DNA of 64,000 nucleotides. Origin: Gordonia zhenghanii (GTDB lineage Bacteria > Actinomycetota > Actinomycetes > Mycobacteriales > Mycobacteriaceae). The stretch spans positions 1 to 64,000 of the forward strand of contig NZ_JAKKOQ010000020.1 in assembly GCF_021738965.1 (NCBI RefSeq), read 5' to 3'. The translations under genes and the position numbers were made by a program. Positions 42,584 through 50,949 of this stretch are shown piece after piece. The notes beneath the pieces were generated by a model. It was not told the DNA's origin and searched no databases. It saw nothing but the letters and a program-made list of their open reading frames with translations. The number at the start of each line of letters is the position of its first letter. Positions within the stretch are counted from its first letter, which is position 1.

Positions 42584-43018
42584 TTAGTCGCCCGGACGGC
42601 CGGTAGTACGGTGACGGTGGCAATGCTGGCCGCCGGGTGAGCCGCGGTCTCCTGGTTGCTGGTGCTCGTGGTCCCATAGTTCTTCGAGGTACTGCCGGTA
42701 CCGGTCGAGTACCTCTTTTTTGCCCCACTGTTTGAGGTTCTCGTCGTCAATGGAATCGAGTCTGTCTTCCAGGTCGGTCGCGTAGCCGTGTTGGCGACCG
42801 ATCTCGTCTTCCAGGTCGCGGGGGCTCAGGTGGTTGGGCCACCAGGGTTGTCCCTCCCGCATCTGCTGCTCGATGCGATCGAGGAGATCTTGCAGTTCGC
42901 GGAGGTCCTTCTCGAGCTCGGCATCGTTTTCGGTGTCTGAGTCTGGATTGGACTTGTCCGGACCGGGTAGATCCAGTGGCGGGACGGGGATCTTCTTCGG
43001 AATCAGTTTCGGGATCAC
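42584..43018 (-). CDS. Hypothetical charged helical protein, possibly a toxin fragment
   Basis: A 144-residue frame from a GTG at 43018. It opens with a Pro/Lys-rich linker (IPKLIPKKIPVPPLDLPGPD), then a long charged helical stretch (AELEKDLRELQDLLDRIEQQ, GYATDLEDRLDSIDDENLKQ, WGKKEVLDRYRQYLEELW). Upstream in frame lies a Gly-rich segment (LGGGDGGTTGGQGGGDGGQT) without a start codon. Gly/Pro linkers before a compact end are common in polymorphic toxins, so this may be the 3' part of one. No domain recognised. Confidence 0.35.
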   Translation of the reverse strand: MIPKLIPKKIPVPPLDLPGPDKSNPDSDTENDAELEKDLRELQDLLDRIEQQMREGQPWWPNHLSPRDLEDEIGRQHGYATDLEDRLDSIDDENLKQWGKKEVLDRYRQYLEELWDHEHQQPGDRGSPGGQHCHRHRTTGRPGD

Positions 43019-43195
43019 TCTGGGCAGAATCCGGATGGCCCCACCGATAATCGCCGGAAGCAGAACAGGGTCCGCAGTCTGTCCACCATCGCCACCACCT
43101 TGGCCGCCGGTAGTTCCACCATCGCCACCTCCTAGCTGGTGAGGATAAGGGGAAGGTGGTAGTCAAGGTGGTTCCGAGCTGGGCGAAATCGTCGG

Positions 43196-43564
43196 TCACG
43201 TCGTCGGCTTCGGGACTGGCCGAAGGCCTCCGCGCACGACATCGCGGTGGCCAACGTTAGTCATCAGCACCCGAGCGTTCTCGATGCCTGCGGTGAGAAC
43301 CTGCTGAACCACCTTCTCGTCTGCGACGGCTCGAGCCAGTTGGAGGCTAGACATGAGGACCGTCATCAGCCCTACTGCACGAGTCGTCGACACCGAGGAA
43401 TCGAAGGACCAGTCGCTGGTCAGTCTGAGTGCGATCTCGTCGATGATGACGGCGACGCCGCTCTGGTAAGCCGTCGCCACCTCTGCGCCTTGCCGAGCGA
43501 TCTCGTCGAGCAGAGCCGCAGACGGGCAGCCTCCCGCGACGTCGTCGCGGTGATCGAGCGACAA
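43196..43564 (-). pseudogene. TetR-family regulator, C-terminal fragment only
   Basis: The sequence LSLDHRDDVAGGCPSAALLD, then EIARQGAEVATAYQSGV and the helix LMSSLQLARAVADEKVVQQV followed by LTAGIENARVLM, is the C-terminal domain of TetR proteins of the 'HRDxxxxGCPxAAL' group. There is no DNA-binding domain: an in-frame stop (TAG) lies two codons before 43564, and the adjacent TetR gene at 43610 is a different protein. It is a relic. Confidence 0.65.
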
Positions 43565-43609
43565 ATACTACGGCCCGGAATCGAACGGCGGGCCATTGGC
43601 ACCGCAGAA

Positions 43610-44176
43610 CTACGCGCGTAGGCCGCTCATGATCAACTCGAGAGGTTGCGTGGCGTGCTCGGCTGTCTGGCTGACGAATCCGATTCCGGTGAGAGTGCGG
43701 AGTACAGCGCCGGGCTCGATGTCGCGGCGAATCTCGTGGGTGCGTCGTCCCGCATCTAGGAGTGTCTCGAGAGCGCGGGTCAGGTTCTCCTTGCTCTCGT
43801 TCCGAAACCTCTGATCGGCCAGGAGAACATGTCTGATGGCATCGGGAACGGCCTGGTTCGTGATCAGGAGGTCGATGTAGCGAGCCATCCAGGTGTGCAG
43901 CGCGGCCTGTGGTGTCGGTTCGACGGCGAGAATCTCCGCAGTGCTGTCGCACAGCGTCGTGATCCGATGTCGATACACCGCTTCGATCAAATGGCCGCGG
44001 GTCGGGAATCGCCGGTACAGCGTGGCGATCCCGACTGATGCCTCGGTGGCGATCGTCGTCAGCGGAGCGTCGGGTCCTTCGCGATCGATGACCCGTGTCG
44101 CGGCGGAGAGGATCCGGGCGTAGTTGGCCTGCGCGTCGGACCGGAGCCTGGCTTCCGGCTCGGGTGTCGAACCCAT
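43610..44176 (-). CDS. TetR-family regulator of the MFS/repeat/YceI cluster
   Basis: A 188-residue TetR protein: NYARILSAATRVIDREGPDA, PLTTIATEASVGIATLYRRF and PTRGHLIEAVYRHR in the DNA-binding domain; the ligand domain has PQAALHTWMARYIDLLITNQ. Start at ATG 44176, with GGAGG upstream; an ATG at 44194 would add six residues and run close to the operator. It is divergent from the exporter at 44387. The near-palindrome at 44197-44225 is well placed for it to repress both directions. TetR/MFS pairs are commonly drug-responsive. Confidence 0.85.
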   Translation of the reverse strand: MGSTPEPEARLRSDAQANYARILSAATRVIDREGPDAPLTTIATEASVGIATLYRRFPTRGHLIEAVYRHRITTLCDSTAEILAVEPTPQAALHTWMARYIDLLITNQAVPDAIRHVLLADQRFRNESKENLTRALETLLDAGRRTHEIRRDIEPGAVLRTLTGIGFVSQTAEHATQPLELIMSGLRA

Positions 44177-44196
44177 TGTGACGTGCACCTCCATAT

Positions 44197-44225
44197 GTGT
44201 CGCTATACCACCCTAATACGGACAC
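44197..44225. promoter_or_regulatory. Imperfect palindrome, likely TetR operator
   Basis: GTGTCGCTAT (44197-44206) and ATACGGACAC (44216-44225) form arms matching at 8 of 10 positions around a 9-base centre, directly upstream of the TetR gene and in the gap to the MFS gene. Confidence 0.5.
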
Positions 44226-44386
44226 GCCCGTTGCAATCCGGAGGATCCTCCACATAGGGTACCGATCGTGCTCTTGTGCTTGACGGTCTCGGGATGCGAG
44301 GCGAGTCGGGGGAGTGTGGAATTCGGTCAGCGGTGGCAGACGTCCATCGAGCCGAACGTAGCGACGTCGCATATGAGGTGTAGTTG

Positions 44387-46756
44387 ATGCTTGACAAGAC
44401 AGTGGACGACGCCGTCCTAGGGAGGCCCGTCTCAGACGAGAAGGAGCCGGTGACCGGCGCGGTCGTCGCGGTTCTGGCCCTGGCGGGCATCGTCGTCGCG
44501 CTGATGCAGACGCTGGTGATCCCGATCATCCCGCACCTGCCCGAATACTTGGACGCGGACGCCGGCGACACCGCTTGGGTGATCACGGCGACTCTGCTGG
44601 CAGCCGCAGTCGCGACCCCGACGATGGGTCGGCTCGGTGACATGTTCGGTAAGCGACGCATGCTGCTGATCAGTATCGCGATCATGATCGTCGGATCGGT
44701 GATCGGTGCGCTCAGTTCCACACTCATCCCGGTGGTCATCGGCCGAACCCTGCAAGGGTTGGCATCCGGTGTGATCCCACTCGGGATCAGCGTCATGCGC
44801 GACGTCCTCCCGAAGGAGAAGCTGGCCGGAGCGGTGGCGACGATGAGCGCCTCCCTCGGCGTCGGCGGCGCCCTCGGACTCCCGATCGCTGCTGCGCTCG
44901 CGGAGTACGCCGACTGGCACATGCTCTTCTGGGTCTCGGCGATCATGGGCGCGATCAGTGCGGTCGCGGTCGTCATCGTTGTGCCGGAGTCGAAGGACCG
45001 GGCCGAGGGAAGCTTCGATTTCGGTGGCTCCCTGCTGTTGTCGGGTGGCCTCGTCGCGTTGTTGCTCGGCGTCTCCAAGGGCTCCGACTGGGGATGGGGC
45101 GAGACCACGACCCTGGTGTGCTTCGGTGTCGCTGTCGTGCTGTTCATCGTGTGGGCGATCCTCGAACTCCGCGTCTCGCATCCGCTCGTCGACCTCCGCG
45201 TCGCAGTCCGGCCGCAGGTGCTGTTCACCAACATCGCCTCGATCGTGTTCGGCTTCGCGATGTTCGCGGCGAGCATGGTCTTCCCGCAGATCGTTCAGAT
45301 GCCGGAGGCCACGGGTTACGGCATGGGCGAATCGATGCTCGTCGCCGGCCTGGTGATGGCGCCGTTCGGTCTCATGCTCCTGATCGCCGCACCGTTGTCG
45401 TCGGCGATCACCAACAACTTCGGTCCCAAGCTCACGCTGATGACCGGTGCGGTGGTCGTGGCTGCCGGATACATCCTCGGCGTATTCACGTTGCATTCGA
45501 TCTGGCAGCTGATCGTGGTCGGCGTGGTCATCGGCTTTGGTACCGGCCTGGCGTACGGCGCGATGCCTGCCCTGATCATGGGCGCCGTTCCGATTTCGCA
45601 GACGGGCGCTGCGAACAGCTTCAACACGTTGATGCGATCGCTCGGCACGTCGTTCGCCAGCGCGATCTCGGGTGTGATCGTCGCGCAGATGACGATGACG
45701 CTCGGGTCGGCAGTGATTCCGAAGGAAGAGGCGTTCCAGTGGATCATGGGCATCGCGGCAGCTGCCGCGATCGTGGCCCTGATCGTCGTCGCACTCATTC
45801 CGCGTCCGAAGCCGGGCGTCGAGGCGGCGAACGCGGGGAGCGACGTGCCTCTGCCCGTCGCTGTTCCGGCGGAAGCGCCTCGTGCGGCGGCCGTCACTGC
45901 ACCCGTGGCGGACGGCCCGGTGTCCGGTGACGACATGTCGCTGGTCGGCACCATCGGCACCCCGGCGAACGAGCCGCTGCGAGATGCAGCCATCACCGTC
46001 ACCGATGTCCGCGGTCGTCAGGCCGGCCGCGCCGAGGTGAGCGCCGACGGCACGTACGCCGTCGCGCACCTCGCAGCAGGCACCTACACGGTGATCGCGA
46101 CGGCGCCGGATCGGGCGCCGAAGGCCATCTCGGTGTCGGTCGTCGAAGGCATGGCGCTGCGGCGCGACTTCGCGTTGACGGGCGGCGGAATGCTGCGCGG
46201 CACTGTCGGTGACGGCGTGCGGCGTCTGCAGGCGAACCTCGTGGTCACCGACCGGAGCGGACGCGTGATCACGCAGACCCATGCGGGATCCGACGGCGAG
46301 TTCGTGCTCGACGGACTGTCGGACGGAGACACGGTTGCCGTCACCGCGTCGGTTCCGGGATATCAGCCGAGCAGCCGACTGGTGACCGTCGAAGGCCGCA
46401 GTGCCGCGGCGATCGAGTTCGTGCTCACGGCGGTCGGTGGCGTCCAGGGCTATGTGCGCACCGTCGACGGCCGTCCTCTCGCGGGCGCCACGGTCTCCGC
46501 GATCGGACCGGATCAGACGATCGTCGCGTCGATGACCTCCGACGCCGACGGCTGGTACCGGATCGAAGGCCTCGACGACGCCAAGTACACGCTCGTGGCG
46601 AACATGTACGAACCGAAGGCCGTTCAGGTGAGTGTCGCTGCGGGACAGCGGAACACGCTCGACATCGAACTGGGTGCAGCGGCTGAGAACCTGTCTGCCC
46701 AGAACGTGTCTGCCCAGAATCTGTCTGCCCAGAATCTGTCTGCGGAGTCGAAGTGA
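44387..46756 (+). CDS. MFS exporter fused to carboxypeptidase-regulatory-like repeats
   Basis: A 789-residue fusion. Residues 1-480 are an MFS transporter with about 14 helices: LMQTLVIPIIPHLPEYLDAD, GRLGDMFGKRRMLLISIAIM (motif A) and GVGGALGLPIAAALAEYADW. After a linker there are three carboxypeptidase-regulatory-like (transthyretin-like Ig) repeats of about 80 residues each, recognisable by 'G(T/A)V...L..A.V...D..G......T..DG.Y.V..L..G.YTV.A' (for example AHLAAGTYTVIATAPDRAPK and DGWYRIEGLDDAKYTLVANM), and a 15-base repeat tail coding NLSAQ. ATG 44387 is preferred to TTG 44384. The repeats probably lie on one face of the membrane and bind a ligand or partner. The stop overlaps the next start (GTGA). 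Confidence 0.85.
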   Translation: MLDKTVDDAVLGRPVSDEKEPVTGAVVAVLALAGIVVALMQTLVIPIIPHLPEYLDADAGDTAWVITATLLAAAVATPTMGRLGDMFGKRRMLLISIAIMIVGSVIGALSSTLIPVVIGRTLQGLASGVIPLGISVMRDVLPKEKLAGAVATMSASLGVGGALGLPIAAALAEYADWHMLFWVSAIMGAISAVAVVIVVPESKDRAEGSFDFGGSLLLSGGLVALLLGVSKGSDWGWGETTTLVCFGVAVVLFIVWAILELRVSHPLVDLRVAVRPQVLFTNIASIVFGFAMFAASMVFPQIVQMPEATGYGMGESMLVAGLVMAPFGLMLLIAAPLSSAITNNFGPKLTLMTGAVVVAAGYILGVFTLHSIWQLIVVGVVIGFGTGLAYGAMPALIMGAVPISQTGAANSFNTLMRSLGTSFASAISGVIVAQMTMTLGSAVIPKEEAFQWIMGIAAAAAIVALIVVALIPRPKPGVEAANAGSDVPLPVAVPAEAPRAAAVTAPVADGPVSGDDMSLVGTIGTPANEPLRDAAITVTDVRGRQAGRAEVSADGTYAVAHLAAGTYTVIATAPDRAPKAISVSVVEGMALRRDFALTGGGMLRGTVGDGVRRLQANLVVTDRSGRVITQTHAGSDGEFVLDGLSDGDTVAVTASVPGYQPSSRLVTVEGRSAAAIEFVLTAVGGVQGYVRTVDGRPLAGATVSAIGPDQTIVASMTSDADGWYRIEGLDDAKYTLVANMYEPKAVQVSVAAGQRNTLDIELGAAAENLSAQNVSAQNLSAQNLSAESK
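46688..46747 (+). repeat. Four 15-base tandem repeats in the MFS fusion gene
   Basis: Units AACCTGTCTGCCCAG, AACGTGTCTGCCCAG, AATCTGTCTGCCCAG and AATCTGTCTGCGGAG at 46688, 46703, 46718 and 46733 encode NLSAQ NVSAQ NLSAQ NLSAE at the extreme C-terminus. Units of 15 bases can be gained or lost by slippage without shifting the frame. Confidence 0.9.
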
Positions 46757-47517
46757 TCTCCGGGAGCGTGCTTCGCGGCGACGGCGCTGTGGTGAGCGGT
46801 GCGACGGTGATGGTCATCGATCCGGCGGGAAGCCAGGTCGGCCGGACCGTCAGCGACGATCACGGGCGGTTCAGCACCGACGTGACGGCGACCGGAAGCC
46901 TCGTGCTCGTGGTGTCCGCGCCGCACCATGAGCCGCGCGCCGTACCGGTGACGTTGGGCGCCTCGCCCGCTGAAGTCGAGGTGATCCTCGGATCCATGGC
47001 GGTCCTGAGCGGGCGTGTGCGCACGTCCGCGACGGGCGAGCCGGTGGTCCAGGCGACAGTCGCGATCGCCGACCGCGCAGGCCAGGTGGTCGCCACCACG
47101 TCTACCGGCGCAGACGGCAGTTGGGACGTCGGCGGGCTGGTGGACGGCGTCCACACCGTGATCATCACCGCCGCCGGTTGCGATCCGATCGCCGAGACCA
47201 TCGACGTGGCGGGCGACAACGGTCAGGTCCTGAACCTCGAAGTGCACACGGTCGCCGACCTGAGCGGCGTCGTCGTGGACTCCGGTCAAGGCACAGACGC
47301 GCGGCCGGTGGTGCAGAGCCAAGTAGTGCTTCTCGATGCGGCAGGCCAGATCGTGTCGAGCACGACGACCGACCAGAACGGCCGATACCTGTTCCCCAAT
47401 CTCGGCGACGGTGACCACACGGTCATCGCGAACGGCTACGCGCCGGTCGCAGAGACGATCGCAGTCGCGGCCGGCCGAGTAGCCACCCACGACTTCGTCC
47501 TCGGCGCAGTCGACTAG
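46753..47517 (+). CDS. Protein of tandem carboxypeptidase-regulatory-like repeats
   Basis: A 254-residue protein made of three transthyretin-like Ig repeats similar to those in the upstream exporter: SGSVLRGDGAVVSGATVMVI, SGRVRTSATGEPVVQATVAI with DGSWDVGGLVDGVHTVIITA, and SGVVVDSGQG with NGRYLFPNLGDGDHTVIANG. It has no signal peptide and no enzyme domain, so it is predicted to be cytoplasmic. The GTG start overlaps the exporter's stop (GTGA at 46753-46756). It may act as a free partner of the exporter's repeat domain. I know no described function for a protein of this kind in such a cluster. Confidence 0.8.
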   Translation: MISGSVLRGDGAVVSGATVMVIDPAGSQVGRTVSDDHGRFSTDVTATGSLVLVVSAPHHEPRAVPVTLGASPAEVEVILGSMAVLSGRVRTSATGEPVVQATVAIADRAGQVVATTSTGADGSWDVGGLVDGVHTVIITAAGCDPIAETIDVAGDNGQVLNLEVHTVADLSGVVVDSGQGTDARPVVQSQVVLLDAAGQIVSSTTTDQNGRYLFPNLGDGDHTVIANGYAPVAETIAVAAGRVATHDFVLGAVD

Positions 47518-47691
47518 TGCCGCGTGTCGCCGATTCATTAATGGTTGGCGACGCCCCGCCGCACACCTGGCGGCGTCGTCGTCGGTCGCGATACCTACCG
47601 GTATCCCTCCCTCCTCCGCCTTGCCAGCTGCACGGCGGAACACCACCAACCGTCGAAGAATCAACGACACACGACACGAGAGGAGTACGAG

Positions 47692-48492
47692 TTGACGACT
47701 ATCAAGACTCGAGTGACCGGATCGAACAGCGCAGCGGTGGAATCCGCAGTGGTGACGGTGATGTCGCAGACCGGTGAGCAGTGCGCGATCGCGCACAGCG
47801 ACTCCGAGGGCAAGGTCAGCGTCTCTGATCTCGCTCCGGGGATGTACACCGTCGTCGCGACGGCTCCCGGATATCAGCCGGCCGCCCGCGTCGCTGTGGG
47901 ATCGGGTGCAGGCACCATGAGCCTCGGTGAGATCGCCTTGGTGCGGGACGGGGCCGCCCCCACGCCGTCGGCGGGACAGTGGGAGATCGACGGCGGACAC
48001 TCGGTGATCGAGATCAGTGTTCGCCACCTCGGCATCGCGTCGGTTCGCGGACGTTTCACCGAGTTCTCGGGGACCATCACGGTGGCCGACGATCCCCAGG
48101 CGTCCTCGGTCGTCGCGGACATCACGACTGCCAGCATCGACACCGGCAACTCGATGCGCGATGACATCCTGCGCTCCAAGGCGTTCTTCGACACCGAGCA
48201 ACACCCCGTGGCCCGATTCCGCTCGAGTCGAGTGATCCCGGCGACGGATGAGACATGGACGTTGGACGGTGAACTGACCATGCTGACGTCCACGGTTCCG
48301 GTCTCGCTCCAGCTGACGTACCTGGGCGAGGTCGACGACCCGTGGGGAAATCACCGTGCGGGCTTCCGGGCCACCGGCACGATCCGGCGCAAAGAGTTGG
48401 GAATCGATTTCGACGACACGCTGGTCGGCGGGGTCGCCCAGATTGGCAACACGGCGACTCTCACGCTCGACATTCAGGCGGTCCGAGCCTGA
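47692..48492 (+). CDS. Carboxypeptidase-regulatory-like repeat fused to YceI lipid-binding domain
   Basis: A 266-residue fusion. Residues 1-85 are one repeat like those in the two genes before (SAAVESAVVTVMSQTGEQCA, SDLAPGMYTVVATAPGYQPA). From about residue 95 it is a YceI domain: GQWEIDGGHSVIEISVRHLG, VRGRFTEFSGTITVADDPQA, SIDTGNSMRDDILRSKAFFD and DDTLVGGVAQIGNTATLTLD. YceI is an isoprenoid- or lipid-binding lipocalin-like barrel, usually exported, but here no signal peptide is seen. The TTG at 47692 has GAGAGGAG upstream. A 174-base gap separates it from the repeat protein, so it may have its own start site, yet the shared repeats tie the three together. Confidence 0.8.
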   Translation: MTTIKTRVTGSNSAAVESAVVTVMSQTGEQCAIAHSDSEGKVSVSDLAPGMYTVVATAPGYQPAARVAVGSGAGTMSLGEIALVRDGAAPTPSAGQWEIDGGHSVIEISVRHLGIASVRGRFTEFSGTITVADDPQASSVVADITTASIDTGNSMRDDILRSKAFFDTEQHPVARFRSSRVIPATDETWTLDGELTMLTSTVPVSLQLTYLGEVDDPWGNHRAGFRATGTIRRKELGIDFDDTLVGGVAQIGNTATLTLDIQAVRA

Positions 48493-48583
48493 CCGGTGGT
48501 CGGCCGGCTTGGAGTTCTGGAGATCAGACAGGCATACCGCTCGAGCCCTCGGGATCTTCCTGGCTCTGAGGCGGCAGGTCTTG

Positions 48584-48979
48584 CTAATCGACCGATGTGC
48601 ATAGTCCGTAACCGACCTCGAGCGTGACCACTGCCGCGACCGGCATCAGTCCAACGACGCACACGCGGGCCACCAGGGGCGCTCCAGCGATCGACCTCAG
48701 AGTTCCGGCGACGGCCGTGACGGCACCGAGGACGATTGCACGACGATCCGTCCCGCCACCGATGCGTTCATAAACGTGAGTCCGTAGGTGAATACCGTCA
48801 GGCACCGTGAAGGTCACGAGCGTCGCTGTCTCCGGCAGGATCGACTCACGTTCGAGTGACAGCGTCACAACATGCAGGCCCGCGCCGACCGCCGCGCACG
48901 CCATGTAGATCGGGATGTTTCCATATCCGTAGGTGAAGCAACGGCGTGGGTACTTCTTGAGAGCGGCACCTGACGACAC
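48584..48979 (-). pseudogene. Fragment resembling LtrA-type membrane protein
   Basis: A 131-residue frame with hydrophobic segments (NIPIYMACAAVGAGLHVVTL, AIVLGAVTAVAGTLRSIAGA, ARVCVVGLMPVAAVVTLEVG). The start CFTYGYGNIPIYMACAAVGA resembles the Y-x-Y-x-H-x-P-I stretch in the last third of low-temperature-requirement A proteins. Earlier helices are missing, so I read it as a truncated remnant, not a full gene. It could also be a small membrane protein of its own. Confidence 0.4.
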
Positions 48980-49130
48980 CTGCGCGGCGGGTGCCCGGAC
49001 ACGCTGCGGCTCCGATCAGTTCCGTGCGAGGTGGCTCGCGGCGGGATCTGCCCGTCGAGCAGCTGTCTATATATTTACGATGTCGCCGATCAGCGCGGAC
49101 GGCGATGGGAAACGAGACCGATGGTCGTCC

Positions 49131-49964
49131 TCATCGAGCGGTGTGCGCCCGTTCGAGCATCTGCGGGACCAGATCGGGAGATACCTCTAGCATTGCCAGG
49201 TGCCCAGCAGCGGACAGACCGAGATAGGGAACCCCAAGGCGCTCGGCAAGCTTGCGGCCTTCCTTTGCGGACAGAATCCGATTCTTCTCGCCCCACACCA
49301 TCTGGACATCTATCCCGGCGAAGGTGTCCGAAACCATCCGATCGATATGGGTGAATGGCCTCGAGAGGGTCGGCGCAACCGACGCCATTGGGAACATTCG
49401 CCCCTTGTCGGTCCAGAGCTCCTGAAGTCGATTCTTAAGTCTCGTGTTACCGGGTGTCACGCTTCCTGAGCCTGTCTGGAACCAGATGATCGCTTTCGCA
49501 ACGGTCTTGGGCAGCGAGACTGAGCCGAGTATCGCTCGGGGAAAGAGACTCCGTGCCGCCAGGCGGCTGAGCAATCCGAGCGGCGTGGGCCTCAAGGTCG
49601 CTGCGGTTGCTGGATTGAACACCACCATCGAATCGATCAGCTCAGGCCGACGTTCGGCCAGGAGCAGTGAGACTGCGCTACCAACACAGTTTCCTACCAG
49701 GTCAAGGCGGGTGGCGCCGATCTCGGCGACGAACGCCTCGACCATGTCCACGAGCCACTCGACACTTCGCACTGCGGTGAGCTCTGAATCTCCGTAGCCG
49801 GGAAAGTCCAATGCGTATGCGCTGTAAGTCGGGTCGAGGGCCGTGATGGTCGGCTCCCAGATCAACCTACTGGACCCCAAATTGTGGAGGAAGATCACCA
49901 CACGCGAGCCGGTTCCGTGTCGGGAATAGCAGATCGTCTCGCCGTCGTACTCGAACACCGCCAT
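49131..49964 (-). CDS. Alpha/beta hydrolase with Cys at the nucleophile position
   Basis: A 277-residue alpha/beta hydrolase: oxyanion region VVIFLHNLGSSRLIW, strand ALDFPGYGDSE, nucleophile elbow LDLVGNCVGSAVSLL, then VQMVWGEKNRILS as the acid-bearing loop and AAGHLAMLEVSPD with the catalytic His. The elbow reads G-N-C-V-G, so Cys93 replaces the usual Ser, as in dienelactone hydrolase, and the acid may be the Glu of WGEKN. The family is certain, the reaction is not; a C-C hydrolase or a non-hydrolytic role is possible. It is next to a TetR gene read in the same direction (50026), which may regulate it. Confidence 0.85.
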   Translation of the reverse strand: MAVFEYDGETICYSRHGTGSRVVIFLHNLGSSRLIWEPTITALDPTYSAYALDFPGYGDSELTAVRSVEWLVDMVEAFVAEIGATRLDLVGNCVGSAVSLLLAERRPELIDSMVVFNPATAATLRPTPLGLLSRLAARSLFPRAILGSVSLPKTVAKAIIWFQTGSGSVTPGNTRLKNRLQELWTDKGRMFPMASVAPTLSRPFTHIDRMVSDTFAGIDVQMVWGEKNRILSAKEGRKLAERLGVPYLGLSAAGHLAMLEVSPDLVPQMLERAHTAR

Positions 49965-50025
49965 CGCTGCACCTTCCCATGGCTACGTTCTCGAGAATCG
50001 CACCCAGCCGTTGTTGAACTCCGAT

Positions 50026-50709
50026 TCAACAGTCTGCGTCGGGAGTTGTCAAACGCTCGGAGATAGGAGAGCGGACTGGCAGTGGTCGCCCAGTCGCGCC
50101 TTCGACTGCGCCGATGCCCGCGTTGACCCAGATCCGTTTGAGGACCTCTTCCGACAGCTGACCCGAATCCATCCACGAGAGGCAGCTTGCGGTCACCAGT
50201 GAAATCCAGCCGGTGAGCGCGGCCTCGACCGCAGCACGGTCGCCAGCGTCGATAAGGTCAGCCGTGTGCAGTCCTTCCAGGATCCGTTCGATCTGGAGTA
50301 AGGCGTTGGTGCGCCTGATCTCTTGGATCGCAGGGTCGGACATGGTTGCTTGCTGTTGCAGTGTGCGGTAGCCGGCCGGGTGCTGCTTCACGTAAGTCAG
50401 GTACTTGTCGAGCCCGTCGAGCAGTTGCTCGAGCAGCGGCAGAGTCGGATCTGCACGGGTCGACTCGTTGAAGGTCTCCGACTCGCGCGCGAAAACGACA
50501 CGGAGCAACTCTTGCTTGCCGCCGAAGTAGTGATAGAGCAGACCGCGCGAGATTCCTGATTCACGCGCGAGATCGTCGATCCACACGTCACCGAACTGCC
50601 GCTCGCCGAACAGCCTGCACGCAACCTCAAGGATCTGTGCACGCCGCGCGTCAGGAGAGAGTCGTCTGCCACGAGGAGCCTTCACTATTGAACCGTACGC
50701 CGCGGCCAT
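50026..50709 (-). CDS. TetR-family regulator
   Basis: A 227-residue TetR protein: PDARRAQILEVACRLFGERQ, DDLARESGISRGLLYHYFGG and KQELLRVVFARESETFNEST in the DNA-binding and linker part, then a long helical C-terminal domain (LEQLLDGLDKYLTYVKQHPA). The basic leader APRGRRLSP is normal for the group. It lies 61 bases before the alpha/beta hydrolase gene on the same strand and is divergent from the MBL-fold gene. Either may be its target. Confidence 0.85.
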   Translation of the reverse strand: MAAAYGSIVKAPRGRRLSPDARRAQILEVACRLFGERQFGDVWIDDLARESGISRGLLYHYFGGKQELLRVVFARESETFNESTRADPTLPLLEQLLDGLDKYLTYVKQHPAGYRTLQQQATMSDPAIQEIRRTNALLQIERILEGLHTADLIDAGDRAAVEAALTGWISLVTASCLSWMDSGQLSEEVLKRIWVNAGIGAVEGATGRPLPVRSPISERLTTPDADC

Positions 50710-50949
50710 AGGTCTGCACTTGCAAGCCTATGTCGGTGGCGACCGGGCCAGTTGATCACGGTGCCTCAGAGTCTTCCGCGCGTCTCTGATTCAGGGCAAG
50801 CCGCACCGATAGTGATATTGGATCGGGCTTGCCCGTTGCCCCGGGTTCATCAAGAAATCCGAAACACGAATAAGTTCGCGAAACGCGACACGAGAGTGCG
50901 TGAGGAGTCACGGAAAGGACGCTTGACCCTCCGGAGAGTCGGCGACGGA

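Noticed and set aside
42747-43199. Minus-strand frame starting MTDDFAQLGT
   Set aside because: After about 20 residues it turns into Trp/Arg-rich shadow sequence; the overlapping frame from 43018 is the more protein-like one.
44432-46282. Minus-strand frame of 616 residues
   Set aside because: Antisense to the MFS fusion; no start site or domain, typical shadow composition.
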